DNA from: Ustulina deusta
Taxonomy: Eukaryota; Ascomycota; Sordariomycetes; Xylariales; Xylariaceae
Assembly: GCA_023159155.1 (NCBI GenBank)
Contig: JAJNNX010000038.1
Coordinates: forward strand, 1-64,000
Reading direction: 5' to 3'
DNA length: 64,000 bases
Shown: positions 1-14,527 of the stretch, piece after piece
How positions within the stretch are numbered: the stretch's first letter is position 1
How the letters are laid out: each line of letters starts with the position of its first letter
Notes under the pieces: model-generated
Seen by the model: only the letters and a program-made list of their open reading frames with translations
Database searches by the model: none
Told to the model about the DNA's origin: nothing
Made by a program: the position numbers and the translations under genes

Positions 1-1899
1 TTTATATATTATTTTATATATTTTCTAGTTAATCCGCCTATAGAGCAGTAGTAAAGTTGCTGTTTTAGAGTAAGTTCTTAGAAATAGAAGGGTAGCGCAA
101 AAATAATAAAAAAAAACAAAAATATAAGTAGTAAGTATTGCTTTATAATAGATCTAAGCTAATTAAAACAATATTATTATAGTATATAGTGCTAGATCTA
201 TAGATTTTGGTTGCGTTTATTTTCCTAGTTTTTAAATTTAAAGAAATATTGCTTGTTAATTAATAGACTTTTTTTTTAATTATAAATTATTAAAGCTTAA
301 ATATTTAGTTTTTAAGCCTATTTTAATTAAAATTTTAATTTAATATAACAAAGCTCTATTACTAATAATTTCTTAATTTTTTTTAATTGTTTTGTTTATA
401 TTTTAATATTTTTAGCTTATTTAAGCTATATTATAGTTTATTTAAACTATATTTTAGCTATATTTAGCTATGTTTTAGGTTATATTTAAGTATATTTAAG
501 TTTGTTTTAGTTATATTTTAGCTATGTTCTACTATGTTCTAAGCTTTGTTTAGCCCTTGTTTAGTTATATTATAGCTTTAATCAGGGCTATTTTAGCTAT
601 ATTTATATTTTTTTTATAACAATTGTCCTTTAGTAAGCTTATTATTTATTTATTAGTAGTAAGGTTAACTAGTTTCTAATATTTAGCTTTATTTTTAATA
701 AATAGTTATAGGCTGTTTAATATATAAGTTCTTACCCTTATATATCCTTTTGGCTTTTTTATTTTGTACTTCCTATTTTTTTTTCAAATGTTATAAAAAA
801 TAGGCTTTTCTATTTGTATAAAAGTTTAGCGCTTTAAAATTTATTATTATTTAATAGAATATTAAACATAAAAACAAGGTCTTTTTCTTTTAAAGCTATA
901 GGGCAGACCTTATAGGCATATCGCTAATTAGCTTATTTTATAGCTTAGTGTTTTTTTTTAGTAATAATGCGTTAGACCTAAGCTATATTTTTTTTTTTTT
1001 TAAATTGCTATACTTTATATACTAAAAAATATATATAATTAGAAATATTTTACTAATTAATAATCTGCTATATTAAAATAACATTTTTAATTAATAAAAC
1101 TAGTAATTAACCGTAAACTATTTTATATACGCTATAGCTATAGTATTAAGTAATAGTTCTATTAGCCTAGATTACTTCCTTAAATTGTTTAGTTTAGCTT
1201 TTTTTTATTTTTTAAATTATTTTTTTAAAACTACTAATAACTACTTTATAGTCTAACTTAATAAGTCCTTAGCTTTAAAAATAATATATTATACTATAAG
1301 TTACTATAAATCTAAGTTATGTTTTAACTATTATAACTTTTTTTTTATTTTTAGAACTATTATTATATTTAATCTTAATAAAAATGCTATACTAATAAAT
1401 AATATATTGCTTAATAAATCAAGCAATACTTTTAAAATTAGCTAATTAAAATAGCATTGCTTTAAAATAAACTAATATTTTATATCTAGCTTTAATAATC
1501 GCTTTAAACCTATTATTATTAAATATAAATTAAACATTAAAAACCTAGCTTATAAATATATTTTTAGCTTTATTATAGCAGTGTTTTTTTTTAGATCGCC
1601 TGTCCTATATTTATTAGTATAGCTTATAGCTTTTTAAAACATTTTTAATATTTTTGTATAGGTTTTTCCAGTAGTATTAGGCAGCAATTCTATAATATAT
1701 AAAGTCCCGGCTTTAATATTCTAGTTATATATAGCTTTTTTAAAAGAAACGTTTTTAATTATTAAAATTATTAATATAATATTAGATCCAGTATAATAGT
1801 TTTGTTTTTTTTTAGAAGCAATTTTTATAAATAAAAAATTAAAAAGCTTAATTTTTATAGATTTTTTTTTATATTACTATTATAAAGCGATTAAGCAGA

Positions 1900-3000
1900 C
1901 TTCCGGTAGTAAAGTATATTGCTAGCTCTTATAAATATATTAACTATTTTTGCTTTAGTTTAAAAAGGGCAGTAATATTTAGAATAATTATTAGTTTAAC
2001 TATTATAATATAAAATTAAAAATTAATAAAATCTTTTATATTTTTTTTCTATTAATTATCTAACTTATTTAATAGTTCTTTTAGTTTGCGTAATAGTCCG
2101 TCTGCTACTATATATTTTTTTCTAAAAATATAGTGCAATTTAAAGTTAAACATTTTAATAAAAACAACCTATTGGGTTAAAACTGCGCTAAATAATACAA
2201 AAAATTTATTGTTTACCTAAACAATTAATACTTTTATATCTATTTTTAAATAAAATCTAATCTTATATAAGTAGTTTTATAGTTAGCAAAAAGCTTTAAT
2301 AACTTTTAAGTACTTTTTTTTTGTTATATTATAATTTAATTTAAGTTCTTTTTAAGTTCTTAACTTATATTTAAACAAATATATTCTATTTTTAATTAAT
2401 TAATAAAATATAACGCTTTATTTTTTTTTTAAAGCGTTAATTTTTAGCTAGATTTTTTTAGCTTTATAATCTAAAGTAATTAAGCAAAAAACAATCGTTA
2501 AAGCTTATTATAGTATTATTATTGCTTACTTTTAATTATTTTTTTAAATAAACTTAATATTATATTAAAAAAGCATAATTAATAAAAATACTATTATAGT
2601 ATACGTTTTTACTTATATTTAATAATAACTATTTATTTTTAAAAAAGCTTTTATTTTTATAATATTGCTATATACTATTTATTTTAGAATTTTAAATACT
2701 TTAGCCTTTATAGGTTTGCAGCTATTAGTTCTATAAAAATATCTAACTAGTATTACTATTAGTTTATACTATTTGTTTTTAATACTACTTATAATAGTAC
2801 TTACTAATTTAAAATTTAGTAAAACTACATTAATATTTTCAATATGTTCAAAAATAAATTGCTATATACTAAAGGCAACTTTTTAATTATTATAACAAAT
2901 AATAAGCTTTTTAATTCTTATATTATTAAAGAATAGTTTATATTTTCTAAGTATAATATTATATAGTATTTAGCTAACTATTTTAAAAAAATAAGGTACC
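1900..3000 (-). mobile_element. RIP-degraded Ty3/Gypsy retrotransposon, RT-RNase H region
   Basis: The minus strand read through stops gives the end of a Gypsy reverse transcriptase and its RNase H. Visible pieces are a block like KIKAFLKINSYY at about 2,660 (the family has VRAFLG.x.YYR), a block like NYNITKKKYLKVIKAF at about 2,330 (the family has YDATKRECLAVIKA), and IVADGLLRK at about 2,090-2,115, matching the ADGLSRR end of Gypsy RNase H. Integrase should lie at lower coordinates, but I could not recognise it securely. The gag end and LTRs were not found. It is non-functional. Confidence 0.65.
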
Positions 3001-6000
3001 GAATTTGTTATGCCTTAAAAAAGTATTATTATTTATAAAATTCTAAATAATATAAAAAAAACTATTAGTGCTTAACTAAAAAAAAACAAAAGTACTTAAT
3101 CATATCTAAAAAAAAAATTAATTACTAATAAGATTTTATATATAGCAAATTTTTTAGTAAATTTATTGCAGCTTTTTAATAAAAAAGCATTTTAGATTAT
3201 AATTATATTTAGTTTAGTAGTAAAATTAATTAGTTTAAGCTTTTTATTTTTTTTTTTTATTATAAACTATATGTTCTAATATATGCTATATCTTTTTTTT
3301 AGTATATTATTTATAAGTTAAGTTTTAAATATATTTAGTATTTTTCTTTATAATAATACAAAAATAAAATTTTTTTTTGTTTGCTAAGCTTTATGTAGTA
3401 TTATCTAAATCTTATATAATAATACAATTTTATTATATATTTTTTCAATTTTACTAAAATCCTAAACTAAAGCTATTTTATATTTATATAGCACTTTAAC
3501 TAAAAGCTCTTTTTTTTAATTAATAAGTTCTAATATTTCTATATTTTTTTTAATTTTTTAAAAGCGTTCTTTAGTTAATCAAGTTCTTTTAGATTATATA
3601 GCAAAACATAAATAAATATTTAAATAAATCTTTTTTTTTTAGATATTTTGTCTAGTTTATACTAATTATATATTTTTACTAAAGCTTCTTTTTTCTAATT
3701 AATTAACCCTAAAAATATAGAATTATTATATTTTATATTGTTAACTAGGTAGATTTTTTTTAATTTAAGCTTATATATTATAAATATTAAAAAAAAAAAA
3801 AAAAAAAACGCTATTTATTTAGCCCTTAAAACTTTTGCTTTTTTTGTTTTTTTTATAGCTTTATAGATAATAGTCCTAAAAACTATTAAAAATTTACTAT
3901 TTAATAAAGCACTTATAAAAAAAGTATTATTATCTAGCTCTAATATTTGGTTTATATAGTTTATAAGTAACTAATCAGTATTATAAAAGTATTCCTATAT
4001 AATTTTATTATTTAGGTTTAGTGCTAAATTAAAAGTTATTTTAGTAGTACATAATAAAAATAAAATTTAAATATTAATTAAAAACTAATTATAGCTATTT
4101 ATAGCAGCTTTTTGTATATAAATAGCTATTAGTTTTCTATAGCTCCAATTGCTAATTTATTATAAAAGCATGATTAAATAAACAGAGTTGCAGGGGCAAT
4201 AATATATATATTACTAAAAATAAATATAGCTATTAAAACTAAATTCTTAAAATAAAAAATATAATCTATAATTTTTAAAAAGTTTATTCTTAAAAGCATA
4301 AAAGCAGCTATTTTTTTATTTAGAACTATATATATAAAAATAATTTATATATATTTCCTAGCAATCCATATTAGCTAAACAACAATTTTTTATATAATTA
4401 TAAAAATGCTTCTAGTTTAATAAAATATTTATTTTAAATTACTTAAGTATTAATTATAAAAAATTAGTTATTTTTAATATAACTTTTTATTAAAATATAT
4501 AATTAAACGCTAATATTAAACAATCTAATAATTAATAAGCTTTTTAATAATTCTTTAATTCTTACTATAACTTTAAGTATAGTCTTTATATAGTTTTTTA
4601 TGTTCTATAAAAATATACTTATTTAAAAGGTTTTATAAACCTTTTTTATAGATTTTTGTAGCGTTATATATATATTATTAACTTCTAAAATAAATATATC
4701 TAATATTTATTAATCACTTGCTTTAAACTTAAGTTTATTTAGTTAACTTAATTTAATTGTTTTTTTACCCAATATCTATCCCATTTTAAAAGCCTATACT
4801 ACAAATAATTCTAACGTATTAAAAAATAAACCTAGCAGCTCTCCCTAAATTAACCCTACTTTAGCTTTAAATAAGTTATTAATTTTATTAAAAAATACCT
4901 AGCGTTTTTTTATTCCTAAAACAAGTAAAGGTATTTGCTAATTAGTACTTATACTTATTATAGCGCTAATTACTTCGTAAAATTAAATAATATTATAAGT
5001 TTTAGACATAATATTATCTTTTTTATTTAAACATTTTTTTTTTGCTATTATAGCTTCTATATAAGCTTATATATTAAATATACTAATAAGGTCTAGAACT
5101 ATAAACATTAATAAATCATCCAAAAAAACAACTTAATTAACTGCTTTTAGTACTATAAACTTTTGCCTATTCCAGTATTTTTGCTATTTATTATATTAGA
5201 ATTCTAAATAATTTTTTCTAGCCAGAATATTAAACTTTTATTATCCTATAAAAACTAAATTAGTTTAAAATCTTACTTTAAAGTTAGGCTAATTAGTTAT
5301 AGTTAGTTATTTAAATATTAAAACAGGTAGTTAAGCTAAGTTGTTCGAAATATTTCTATTTTTGTTAAGTTCTAAGTTTTATAATTAGGTTTTATTTTTA
5401 AATTTTAGATCTTTTAAAACGTAATTAAATTTATATAAAGCCTTATAAGCTACTAGAGCTACTAAAAAGTATCTACTAGGGCAATTGTAATAAATCTATA
5501 TTAAAACTAAAAGTATAAATCTATTTTTATTTCTTTTTTTTAATATTTTATCCGGATTAACTATAAACAAACAAATATATTAAAATATATATAATAAACT
5601 AATATACTAAGCTCTAAAGTTATATTTTTTATATAAAGCTCTAAAGTTTTTTGTTTTTTTTTTAATTTATAGCTTTATTATATATAATCCCTAGCTCTAC
5701 AAGACTAATATTTATATAGATTATTGCTAGTACTTCTAAAATTATTCTAGCTGCTTAATTGGTTATATTTTTAAAGATTTGATTATTATGCTTAAGTAGC
5801 AAAAGCTCCAAATTAGCTATTTCTATATTATTACCCGCTTTGCTGGCTAATCTTTTAGTAGAACATTTAACCAAAAAAAATATAGTATTAATTCTAGTTA
5901 ATTAATAACTATATTATTTTAGTTATTATTTTGGTTATTTAAATATTATAAATAAAAAAGCTTTTTATTTTAGTTATTAATTATTTAATTACTAGGTTTA

Positions 6001-7639
6001 TATATATATAGACTATTAAAAATATAATAAAAAGGGTAGTTATAAGTAACTAGGTTAAAGGAGCAACTAGTAAAGCTTAGAACAATTATATTTATATAGC
6101 TTGCTAAATAAAGTAAAAAAGTATATTTAGTAATAGTTCTAGGCTAGTAGTACTATTTAAAAAATTTGGTATTGCTATTTATAGCTAAAAAGAAGATTCT
6201 AAGTTAGCTTACTATTTAAAAATATCTATAGTATTAATATATTCTTTTTGTTATAAGTTATTTTTAATAATTCTATATTTATTAAAAATGCCTTTAAAAT
6301 AATCAAAAAAGATTAATTTAACTAAGTTATATAAATAAAACTTTTTAAGTATTAAAAAGATTTTTTAGCTAAATTTATTAACTAAAGCTATATATCTAAA
6401 AAAAAATTAAATATAATTTTAAAAAATTATTTTAATACTTAGGAAAAGCTTAATAAGTTGTTTTTTTTATAATTAGGTTTGCTTAGGATTAATTATTTTA
6501 TATTTTTATTTTAAGCTTATAATAGTTTAATCCTAATTAATATAAAAACTAATAATATATTGGACTATATATTTTTTAATTATAGTTTTTGTTTAGTATA
6601 ATAATTAATTAACTTATTTAGCTTATAAAAGTTTATATAACTTAAAAAATCTTTTTACTCTATAAAACTATTCGGTTATGTTTTTTCTATTAAATTAGTT
6701 CTAAAAACAAAATATAACATCAAAAATAAATAAACTAACAATATATAAAACTGTAGCGCTCCTAAAAACTAATTATATAAATATTAAAAACCTAGCTAAC
6801 TAGTATTTACTAATCTAATTATTAGTTAGTATAATATTAAAAATAAATATATTTATAATTAGAATATTTAGAATAAACCCTATTAAAAAAAGCCTAAAGT
6901 CTTATAGTTGTTTTAAAATATTTAAGTTATTTATTCTAGGTTATTAATTAGAATTATTAGTATATAGAAATAACAAAATAATAAATATTTTAAAAATAAA
7001 ACAATAATTTTTAAATTTTAATAATATTTTTTTATTTAATATTCTATAATTCTTACTGCTATACAAGCATATATAATTAGCGTAATATTCTTATAAATTT
7101 TTTATTAAAAACTTATATATATTTAAGTTTAGCAAATATATTAGCTTTTTTAATATAACTATAATTAGGTTTTATATTCTTTTTGCAGATCTAATAAAAA
7201 TAGTATAATATTATTAGTATTTTTATAATTAATTGTTCTAAAAATAATAGTTTTATTAATGCTTTATGTTTACTTAATTTTTATTGTGGTTAATTTTTTG
7301 TTATTTTTATATTGTATTATTAAATTATATTAAAAATCCGGCTTTGCGTAAAGATTTATTAAAAAAAATACAACTAATTAACATAATTAGTAGTTAATCT
7401 TTGTATATTAGGTATATTAGCTAGAAATATTGGTTTCTAATTGTAGGTCGTGCTCTAAGGAGCAATAAGTATATTAATTTTTGTTGCTTTACCAAAGATA
7501 CTAATAAAATAGAGCAGAGCTCCTGATTGGCGTATTGTATATTTAAACTAATTAAACCTATCTAATTAATATATATCAGACTATGTTTTTTAGTTTGTAG
7601 ATCTTTATATATATTAGGTTAAGATCTAATTTATAATTA

Positions 7640-7860
7640 ATTAATAAAAACAAATTTTTAACTCCTATTTAGTATTCTGTAATGATTGTCTGTTGTTTGC
7701 TATATAAAAAAAAAGTCTTCTGTAGCCTTAAATAAAAACGCGCGCTTCTTATACTTCTTGTCCTGTAATCTCCGAGGTCTCCGAGAATGCGTTCTACTCC
7801 ATAACTAAGGACCTGTCTCCTGTACACGCGCACCAGCCCTACTGCAATACTCAAAATTTT
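7640..7860. other. Normal-GC island inside the AT desert
   Basis: About 200 bases keep near-normal GC content, with CCGAGGTCTCCGAGAATGCG-like text around 7,770, in otherwise extremely AT-rich DNA. A 61-codon minus-strand frame spans it but resembles no family I know. It sits upstream of the Copia relic, so a 5' LTR or leader fragment is one possibility. A later insertion that escaped RIP is another. I find no matching copy at the 3' side, so neither is demonstrated. Confidence 0.35.
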
Positions 7861-8199
7861 AATAAAGCAGCTAAAAAAATAAAAAGTATTATTAAGTATT
7901 AAGCAAACTTAATATATAACAGTTATAGGCTTTTTGCTTTTTTTAGCCTAAAATAGTTCGAATAGCAATATATTTATATAACTAGACACCCAAACAAATT
8001 AATTGCTAGCAAGCTCTATATAAGAAATTCTACTTATATTTTGATTATTTATAAAAGCTTGTTAGCTATAATCAAATATTTTATATATTTTACTTAAAAG
8101 CATTTAGGTATATAGCATTTATTATAACCATTAAAGCTAAACTTAAAAAATAAAAATATAAAAAGCTTAACCTTAACGCTTAAATAAGCTATTTAGTAA

Positions 8200-10790
8200 G
8201 CTACTAGTTTACTAATACCTACTATATTTAGTTCTTCTAAAAGAACAAAATTATAATAATAAAAAATATAGTTTTTAATAAAAATAAATTTTTTAGTAGT
8301 AATAAGAATAAATTTAAAAACAATCTTCTTAGAATAACTTTAAAAATATATAAAGCATTAATAAATAGTATTAGTTACTAAAATACTTTTGACCTTAAAA
8401 AGAATATAACTAACAAACAAAAAAATAACAAGCTTACTAGCTAATTCTTAGAAAGCAATACTAAAAATGCTAATAAATCTAAGTCCAAAAAGAATTTTAA
8501 TAAAAACAAACCTATAAAAAAAAAAGCAAAAGCTTTTTATTAGAACTCCTATTTTTATACCAATTTATAGTTTGCTTTTGGATTACTAATACTACTATAA
8601 AGTCTAAAGGCTGCCCTGCTATATTTAGTAATACTACAAGCTAAATCGCTAGATCTAAGCCTAAATAAAAAGCTGCTTAACAATCAATACTAAGCTTTTA
8701 TTAAGTTAACCTTTAGTGTTCTAATTATAGCCTACTAAACAACTAGCTTTAATATAGCCAGATTACAAGGGGCAACAACTATTAATAGCAAATTAATAAC
8801 CAAAAGCAAAAAAGCTAGGCTATTAAAAAGCTTTTTAAAAATTTATTATAACTAATTATAGCTGCTAAATCTTATTAAAAGCTTTATTAATAAAAAAAAA
8901 AGGCCTTTAGAAAAGCTTATTAATTATTATATAACTAATTATAGCTATTAAATCTTATTAAAAGCTTTACTAGTAAAAAAAAAAAAGCTTTTAAAAAAGC
9001 TTATTATTTATTATATATTTAATTATAGCTACTAAATCCTATTAAAAGCTCTATTAATAAATAAAAAAAAGCCCCTAAAAGAGCTTATTAGCTATTATAC
9101 AACTAATTATAGCTAATAAATCCTATTAAAAGTTTTGCTAGTAAAAAAAAAAAAACTTTTAAATTAAACACTAGCTATTTAAAAGCTTAATTATAAACTT
9201 TTTTAAACTAAAAAATATATATATATATATTAATAAAATCTATTATAACTACTAAAATAGCATAAAGATCTTATAGATTATTTACTAAAAAATTATTTTA
9301 AGTAAATAAAATTTATTTATTTATAAAGCTATAAAAAAATAAGCATTTAGAAAAAAATACTTAAAAGCTTTTTATAAAAAAAGATTATTTTAGATTATAT
9401 ATAAGTTTATATTTATAAGTTTAATAAACATAAGTATTATAAAAAATATAAAGTTTATCCAGTAGTATAAAAAGATTAGCAGCTAAATAATAACTAAAAG
9501 AATATTTATATTAGCATACTAGTAAAAAGATCTTTTAAAATATTAATAGCTATTACTACTGAATTTAATCTAAAACTTAAGTAATATAATATTATAAATA
9601 TCTTTATAAACGCTAAATTAAATAAAAAGATCTATATACGTATGTTTCTAGGCTACCAAAAGCTAAATATTGTAGTTAAACTACTGCAAGCTTTATATAA
9701 GCTCTAAAAGTCTCTTTTACTATAGCAAAAAAAGCTTACTAAGTTATTACAAAAAATAGGCTTTAAACTAATACCTTATAAACTTTACTACTATTTTCTA
9801 AAAAGTATATTTCTATTTATATATATTAACAATATAGTTATAGCATATAAACAAAAAAGCTAAAAAGCTACAAATAAAGCAATCGCTATACTTAAGATAT
9901 GCTATAACTTTACTAAAAATAAAGATCTATAATAGTTCCTAAGCATTAAAATAATCAAAAATAAAAAAAAAAGCTTTTTTCAGCTCTTATAAGCTTTTTA
10001 TATTAAAAAGATCGCTAAGCTACAAAATATTATAGTTATAGCTTATATAACTACTTTAATAAAAGTTTAAAAGTTTTTTTTATATAAAAAGATTTTTATA
10101 CCTGCTAATATTAAGCGCTACTAATAAAAAATAAAGTTAATTTTATATATTATAGTAATAATACGCCTAAATATAATATTTAAAATTTTTAAGCTTATAT
10201 AATTTAACTATAATTTTTTTTTAAGTATTACTAAACTACTAATAAGCTTTTATTATATCTATTTTTTATATAGTATTACGTACTATAATTTAGAAATAAA
10301 AATAACTTTATAGTAGCTAGCGATACGTTTTTTATAAATAATACCTTTAACCAAAAGAGCTCCCAAGCCTATATTATAAAACTTTTTAAAAAAATAATCT
10401 GCTAGCAAGCCAATAAATAAGATATAGTTATTATATTTACAACTAAAGCAGAGCTTTTAGCTTTAGCCTAAGCAGCTAAAGAAGTAATATTTATTAATTA
10501 GCTTATTAACAAGTTTAAGGTAATACTATAAAATTAGCAAATATAAATATAATATAATAATTAGCAAACTATAAAGCTTGTTATAAAAAAAATAGCCCTA
10601 TTATATATTAAACTATAATATATTAATATCTATAACTACTAGCTACACTAAAAAGTTAAAAATAGAACTATTATAATAAAATATATACTTATTAATAATA
10701 TAATTACTAACAGACTTATAAAAACTTTATTTATACTAAAATAAACAATTTTTTTAAAATAGTTTAGATTATACAAGTTTTTTAAATGTA
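8200..10790 (+). mobile_element. RIP-degraded Ty1/Copia retrotransposon (gag-pol relic)
   Basis: Plus-strand reading through stops gives Copia domains in order. A Lys-rich stretch at 8,480-8,660 may be the gag end. Reverse transcriptase lies at about 9,600-9,850, with KLLQALYKL (family LRKALYGL) and FIYINNIVIAY (the YVDD active site turned to INN by RIP-type change). RNase H follows at 10,310-10,520, with KSSQAYIIKLF and TTKAELLALA (family STEAELLAL). The last block is an INNIITNRLIKTL-type stretch at about 10,690-10,720, matching the D-M-I-A-D-G-L-T-K-A-L end of Copia RNase H, and the frame stops near 10,790. Domain order (RT then RNase H at the very end) separates it from Gypsy. It is non-functional. 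Confidence 0.8.
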
Positions 10791-12391
10791 ACTAAAAAGC
10801 TTAGCAGAACATATTAGTTTTTTTAAAAAAAATCAAAGATTTACTACCTAAAAAAAAATCTATAAAATAAAACATTTAAATATTATTTAAACATAAGTTA
10901 TAAGCTTATAATATATTAATAAAAAGATTATAAGGTATTTTTATATGCCTAAAGGGCCCCAGAGCTAATAATACAAAAACTTAACCATTTCGGAAAGCAC
11001 TAATCCTACTATAGAGTAGCAAAAAACTTACAAAAAAAAAACCCATTTATTCTTCCTCTTCTTTTTCTAAGCAATAAAAAAACAGTATAGTACGGACTAT
11101 AGTCCATAAAGCTTAAATAGTAATATTACTAGCGCTTCTTATAAAAGCATCCTAAAAATAACAAACATAAAGCTTAATATTAGCAAAACTATTTATAATT
11201 AGTACTTATTACTAATTACTAAAAAGCTTACTTATAAAAGTTTATATATATGCTTAGAAACATACCACAAGTACTACAACCTATTACTAAACATTTTAAT
11301 ACAATTACTATCCAAACAACTTTAAAAAATACTACAAATATACTATAAATATAATATTTTTTTAAAAATCCCTAAAAATACTAGCTATAAGCAAGGACTA
11401 GCTTACTATAAAAACAAAGCATAACTATAACTATAAAAAATAATAGCAGCAAGCATAGTACCCCAGCTACTAGAAGCTTAACCAGGTAGAACTAGCAGCA
11501 ATACAGGCATAACTAGAATAACCTAACTAAAAGCCAAACAGTAAGTACTAAACAAAGCTAGCAAAAAACTAGCTATTTTAAAAATAATAGTAGTAGTAGG
11601 GGGAGCTTAGCAAAAAAGCATTAAAAAAGCAGTAGTAGTAGTAATAGTAATAGAGATATAATATACTAAAAGCTCTATAACAAACAAAAAACAAAATAAA
11701 AAATATATAAAAATATTATTACTATTTAACAATAATAACTCCGAACTAATAACAAACTTATTAACTATTAATTTAAAAAACAGTTATATATTATACTTAC
11801 AAGTCCTAACCTAGTTAAAAATACTAACTACTATAATTTAGGCAGAAAAAAAACAAAAAAAGCATTATAATAGTTTTTTTTATATATATTAGTAAACTTT
11901 TTACTAAATAATTTAAAGTTTTTTTAAAGCTTATAATAAAAAATTTTTTTTTTTTTAATAATTAATAATATACTAGCAAAAAATAATTTTATAATTAAAA
12001 CTAAAAAAAAAATTAGTATAGATCTTATTATAAAAGGGTAGAATGTTTAATATTTTAGTTCCAAGAACTTATTACAAAAATTTTATAAAAACTAAAAAAA
12101 AAAAAGAAATAAAAAAAAGAGTTCTAGTAATACTAAAAATAAACTCGCGTATACTATATTTATAAGCATACTTTTTTACGAACGTTTTTGCTTACTAAGC
12201 TTGCTATGTTATATTTTAAATAGTTGTATAGTAATATATATAATATTTAGAACTAGCTTATATAGTTACTTATATGTTATACTAATTATTTATATATTAT
12301 TTATGCTTTAATATTTATTTATAATTATTTTTATAGCTATAGTAATATATATATAAAAAGAGTTACTAGAATAACTCTTTTTAAGGAGGTA

Positions 12392-12635
12392 TATTAGATT
12401 TGGCCTATAGCTAGTAGCTATAAAAAGAGCTAATTAGGTATAAATAGCAGGATTATTTGGTTATATAAGCGTTATAGCTTAATAACGTAGCTTAGTAAGT
12501 GTGGCCTAGCTATATTTACTAGCAAGCTTATAGATAAATATCTTATAAAGGAAAAATAGGACTTATAAGAAATAATAAGAGATAAGGCGATCTAAACATA
12601 TATATGCGGTACGCTCTATAATACTAAATCTGACA
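12392..12635 (+). repeat. LTR of a retrotransposon (probably Copia type)
   Basis: A 244-base segment begins TATTAGATTT and ends AAATCTGACA. These are inverted repeats differing only by transitions, and the first reads TGTTAGATTT if one G-to-A change is undone, giving the usual TG...CA ends. It is preceded by AAGGAGG, a polypurine tract, which places it as a 3' LTR of a plus-strand element. It is less AT-rich than its surroundings. The nearest upstream coding remnant is the Copia RNase H ending at 10,790. The 1.6 kb in between is unexplained, so the pairing is an inference. Confidence 0.5.
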
Positions 12636-12639
12636 ATTT

Positions 12640-14470
12640 TAAAATTAAAAAATAGTACTAAACTTATTATAAAAAAATAATTTATTATTTATATTAAGCT
12701 AAATATTAAAAAAATATTAAAAAGTTTTATTTTAATATATTTATTATTAATTATTTAAAAATAGTTATAAAAACTAAAATAAAAATTAATTTTATAAAAA
12801 TTTAAATAATTTTAAATTAAAACTTTAATAATTTTAAAAATACTAAATTAATTTAGTTATTTTTTAAGCTTTATAATTATATTTATATATTTATTTATTA
12901 TACTAATAAAATTACTACTTTTTTAAATTAACTATTAAAAAAAAATAAGCTATTTATAATAGGACTAAAATAAAAATAAGCTTTTAAATATATAAAACTA
13001 TTAGTATATAAAATATTTATTTTAGCTTTTTTTAAACCTAGCTAACTAATATAAATAAAAATAAATATTTTATATAATATAATAAAAAAAATTATTTAGT
13101 AATAATAAAAAAATATAACTTAAAAACTTATAAAGTATTTTTTTAAAATAATAATACTAATTAAGCAAGTTTATTTAATTTAAAACTATAAATTTTTAAT
13201 AATAATATAAACTTTAAAACATTACTACTTAAAGCTCTTTAGAACTAAGTTTTTTATAATAACTAATTATTAAGCTTTATTATATTTTTTAAATAAATAG
13301 ATTTTATTAATATAACAAATATATTAAGCTAACTTTTTATTAAATTTTAATATTACTTTTTAATACTAATTAAAACAAAAAAAAATAATAATTAATATTT
13401 TATTAAAAAAAATAGCTAAGCTTTTTATAATTAAAGCTAAAAAAACTAAAAAAAAAAATAATAATATTAGTTCTGCTTAATAAAATATTAAGTTTTATAT
13501 TAATTATAAATCTTTTATTTAATATTTTTTTAAAAACTAACTTAATAAACTTAATTAAATAAAAAAACTAGTTATAAAATCTAAAAAATAAAAATAAAAA
13601 ACTATATATATTTAAAATTATTAAAAATAAGATTATTTTTTTTATATAGCTTTAATTTAAAATGTTTATATATTTTTAATTATTATATATTAAAATTAAT
13701 ATAAAATAATTAAAATATTAAAACAAAAATATTACTAGTTTTATTTAAAATATAATTATAAATAATATATATATAATTATTATAACTATAAAAAAAACAA
13801 AATATTATAAAATAAAACTTTTAGTTTTTTTTATTTATTATTTATATTAGCTATAATATAACAATATATAATAATAAATAATAAAAATATATTATTTAAT
13901 TAATAAAGTTATAACTATATATAAATATTTATAAATAAGTTTAGCTATTTAATTATAACTTTATTTAGTAAAAAAATAAATATTATAAAATTATTAGCTA
14001 TATAATATTATAAAAGTTTATATAGATTTTTTAGCATACTAAATATATAAATATTAAATAATATAGAACTATTTATTTTCAAGTTTATAGTAATAATTAA
14101 TAGTTTTATAAATATTAAACACTATTTTAGTAATATTTACTACTTTTAAACCTAAAAAATAATAAAATTAATTAAGTAAGAACTAAACTAATAATTTTAT
14201 TTTTATATTAATAAATATTAAAATAATTAAAATATTTATTTTTGTATTTTAAATTTTATATATAATTTTTTATAATATTTATTAATTAATATATTATTAC
14301 TAAAAATAGTAACAAAAATTAAAATATAAAACTTTTTAATAATAAATATTAATAAAACTATTATAAATTTTAATATTAAGTAATAAGTACTTAAACTAGT
14401 CCGCTAAACTTAAAATGTTTAAAAAATAATATATAATATAGCAATTTTTATATAAAAATAATATAATATA
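12640..14470 (+). mobile_element. RIP-degraded chromodomain Gypsy, upstream fragment (RT/RNase H to integrase)
   Basis: Through stops the plus strand gives Gypsy RT thumb and RNase H: a LLKKNKLFI block then AFKYIKLLVYKIFILAFF at about 12,930-13,030 (family LLKK..PF.W....AF..LK....APIL..FD). It continues with FFIITNY.ALLYFLNK and ANFLLNFNITF.Y at 13,240-13,400 (family VVTDH..L.YF..T..L..RQ.RWA..LS.F.F...Y). Integrase should follow up to 14,470, where the Fot1-like element interrupts. The matching 3' half resumes at 16,321. It is non-functional. Confidence 0.7.
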
Positions 14471-14527
14471 GGACACAAGCTAATTGCTAACATAAGTTAA
14501 TTGCCAACTTTTTTGTACTTTTGTACG
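14471..14527 (+). repeat. Left terminal inverted repeat of the Fot1-like element
   Basis: It begins GGACACAAGCTAATTG. Against the reverse complement of 16,264-16,320 I count 52 matches in 57. All five differences are C/T transitions and fall in both directions, as expected when RIP hits each copy independently. Confidence 0.9.
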
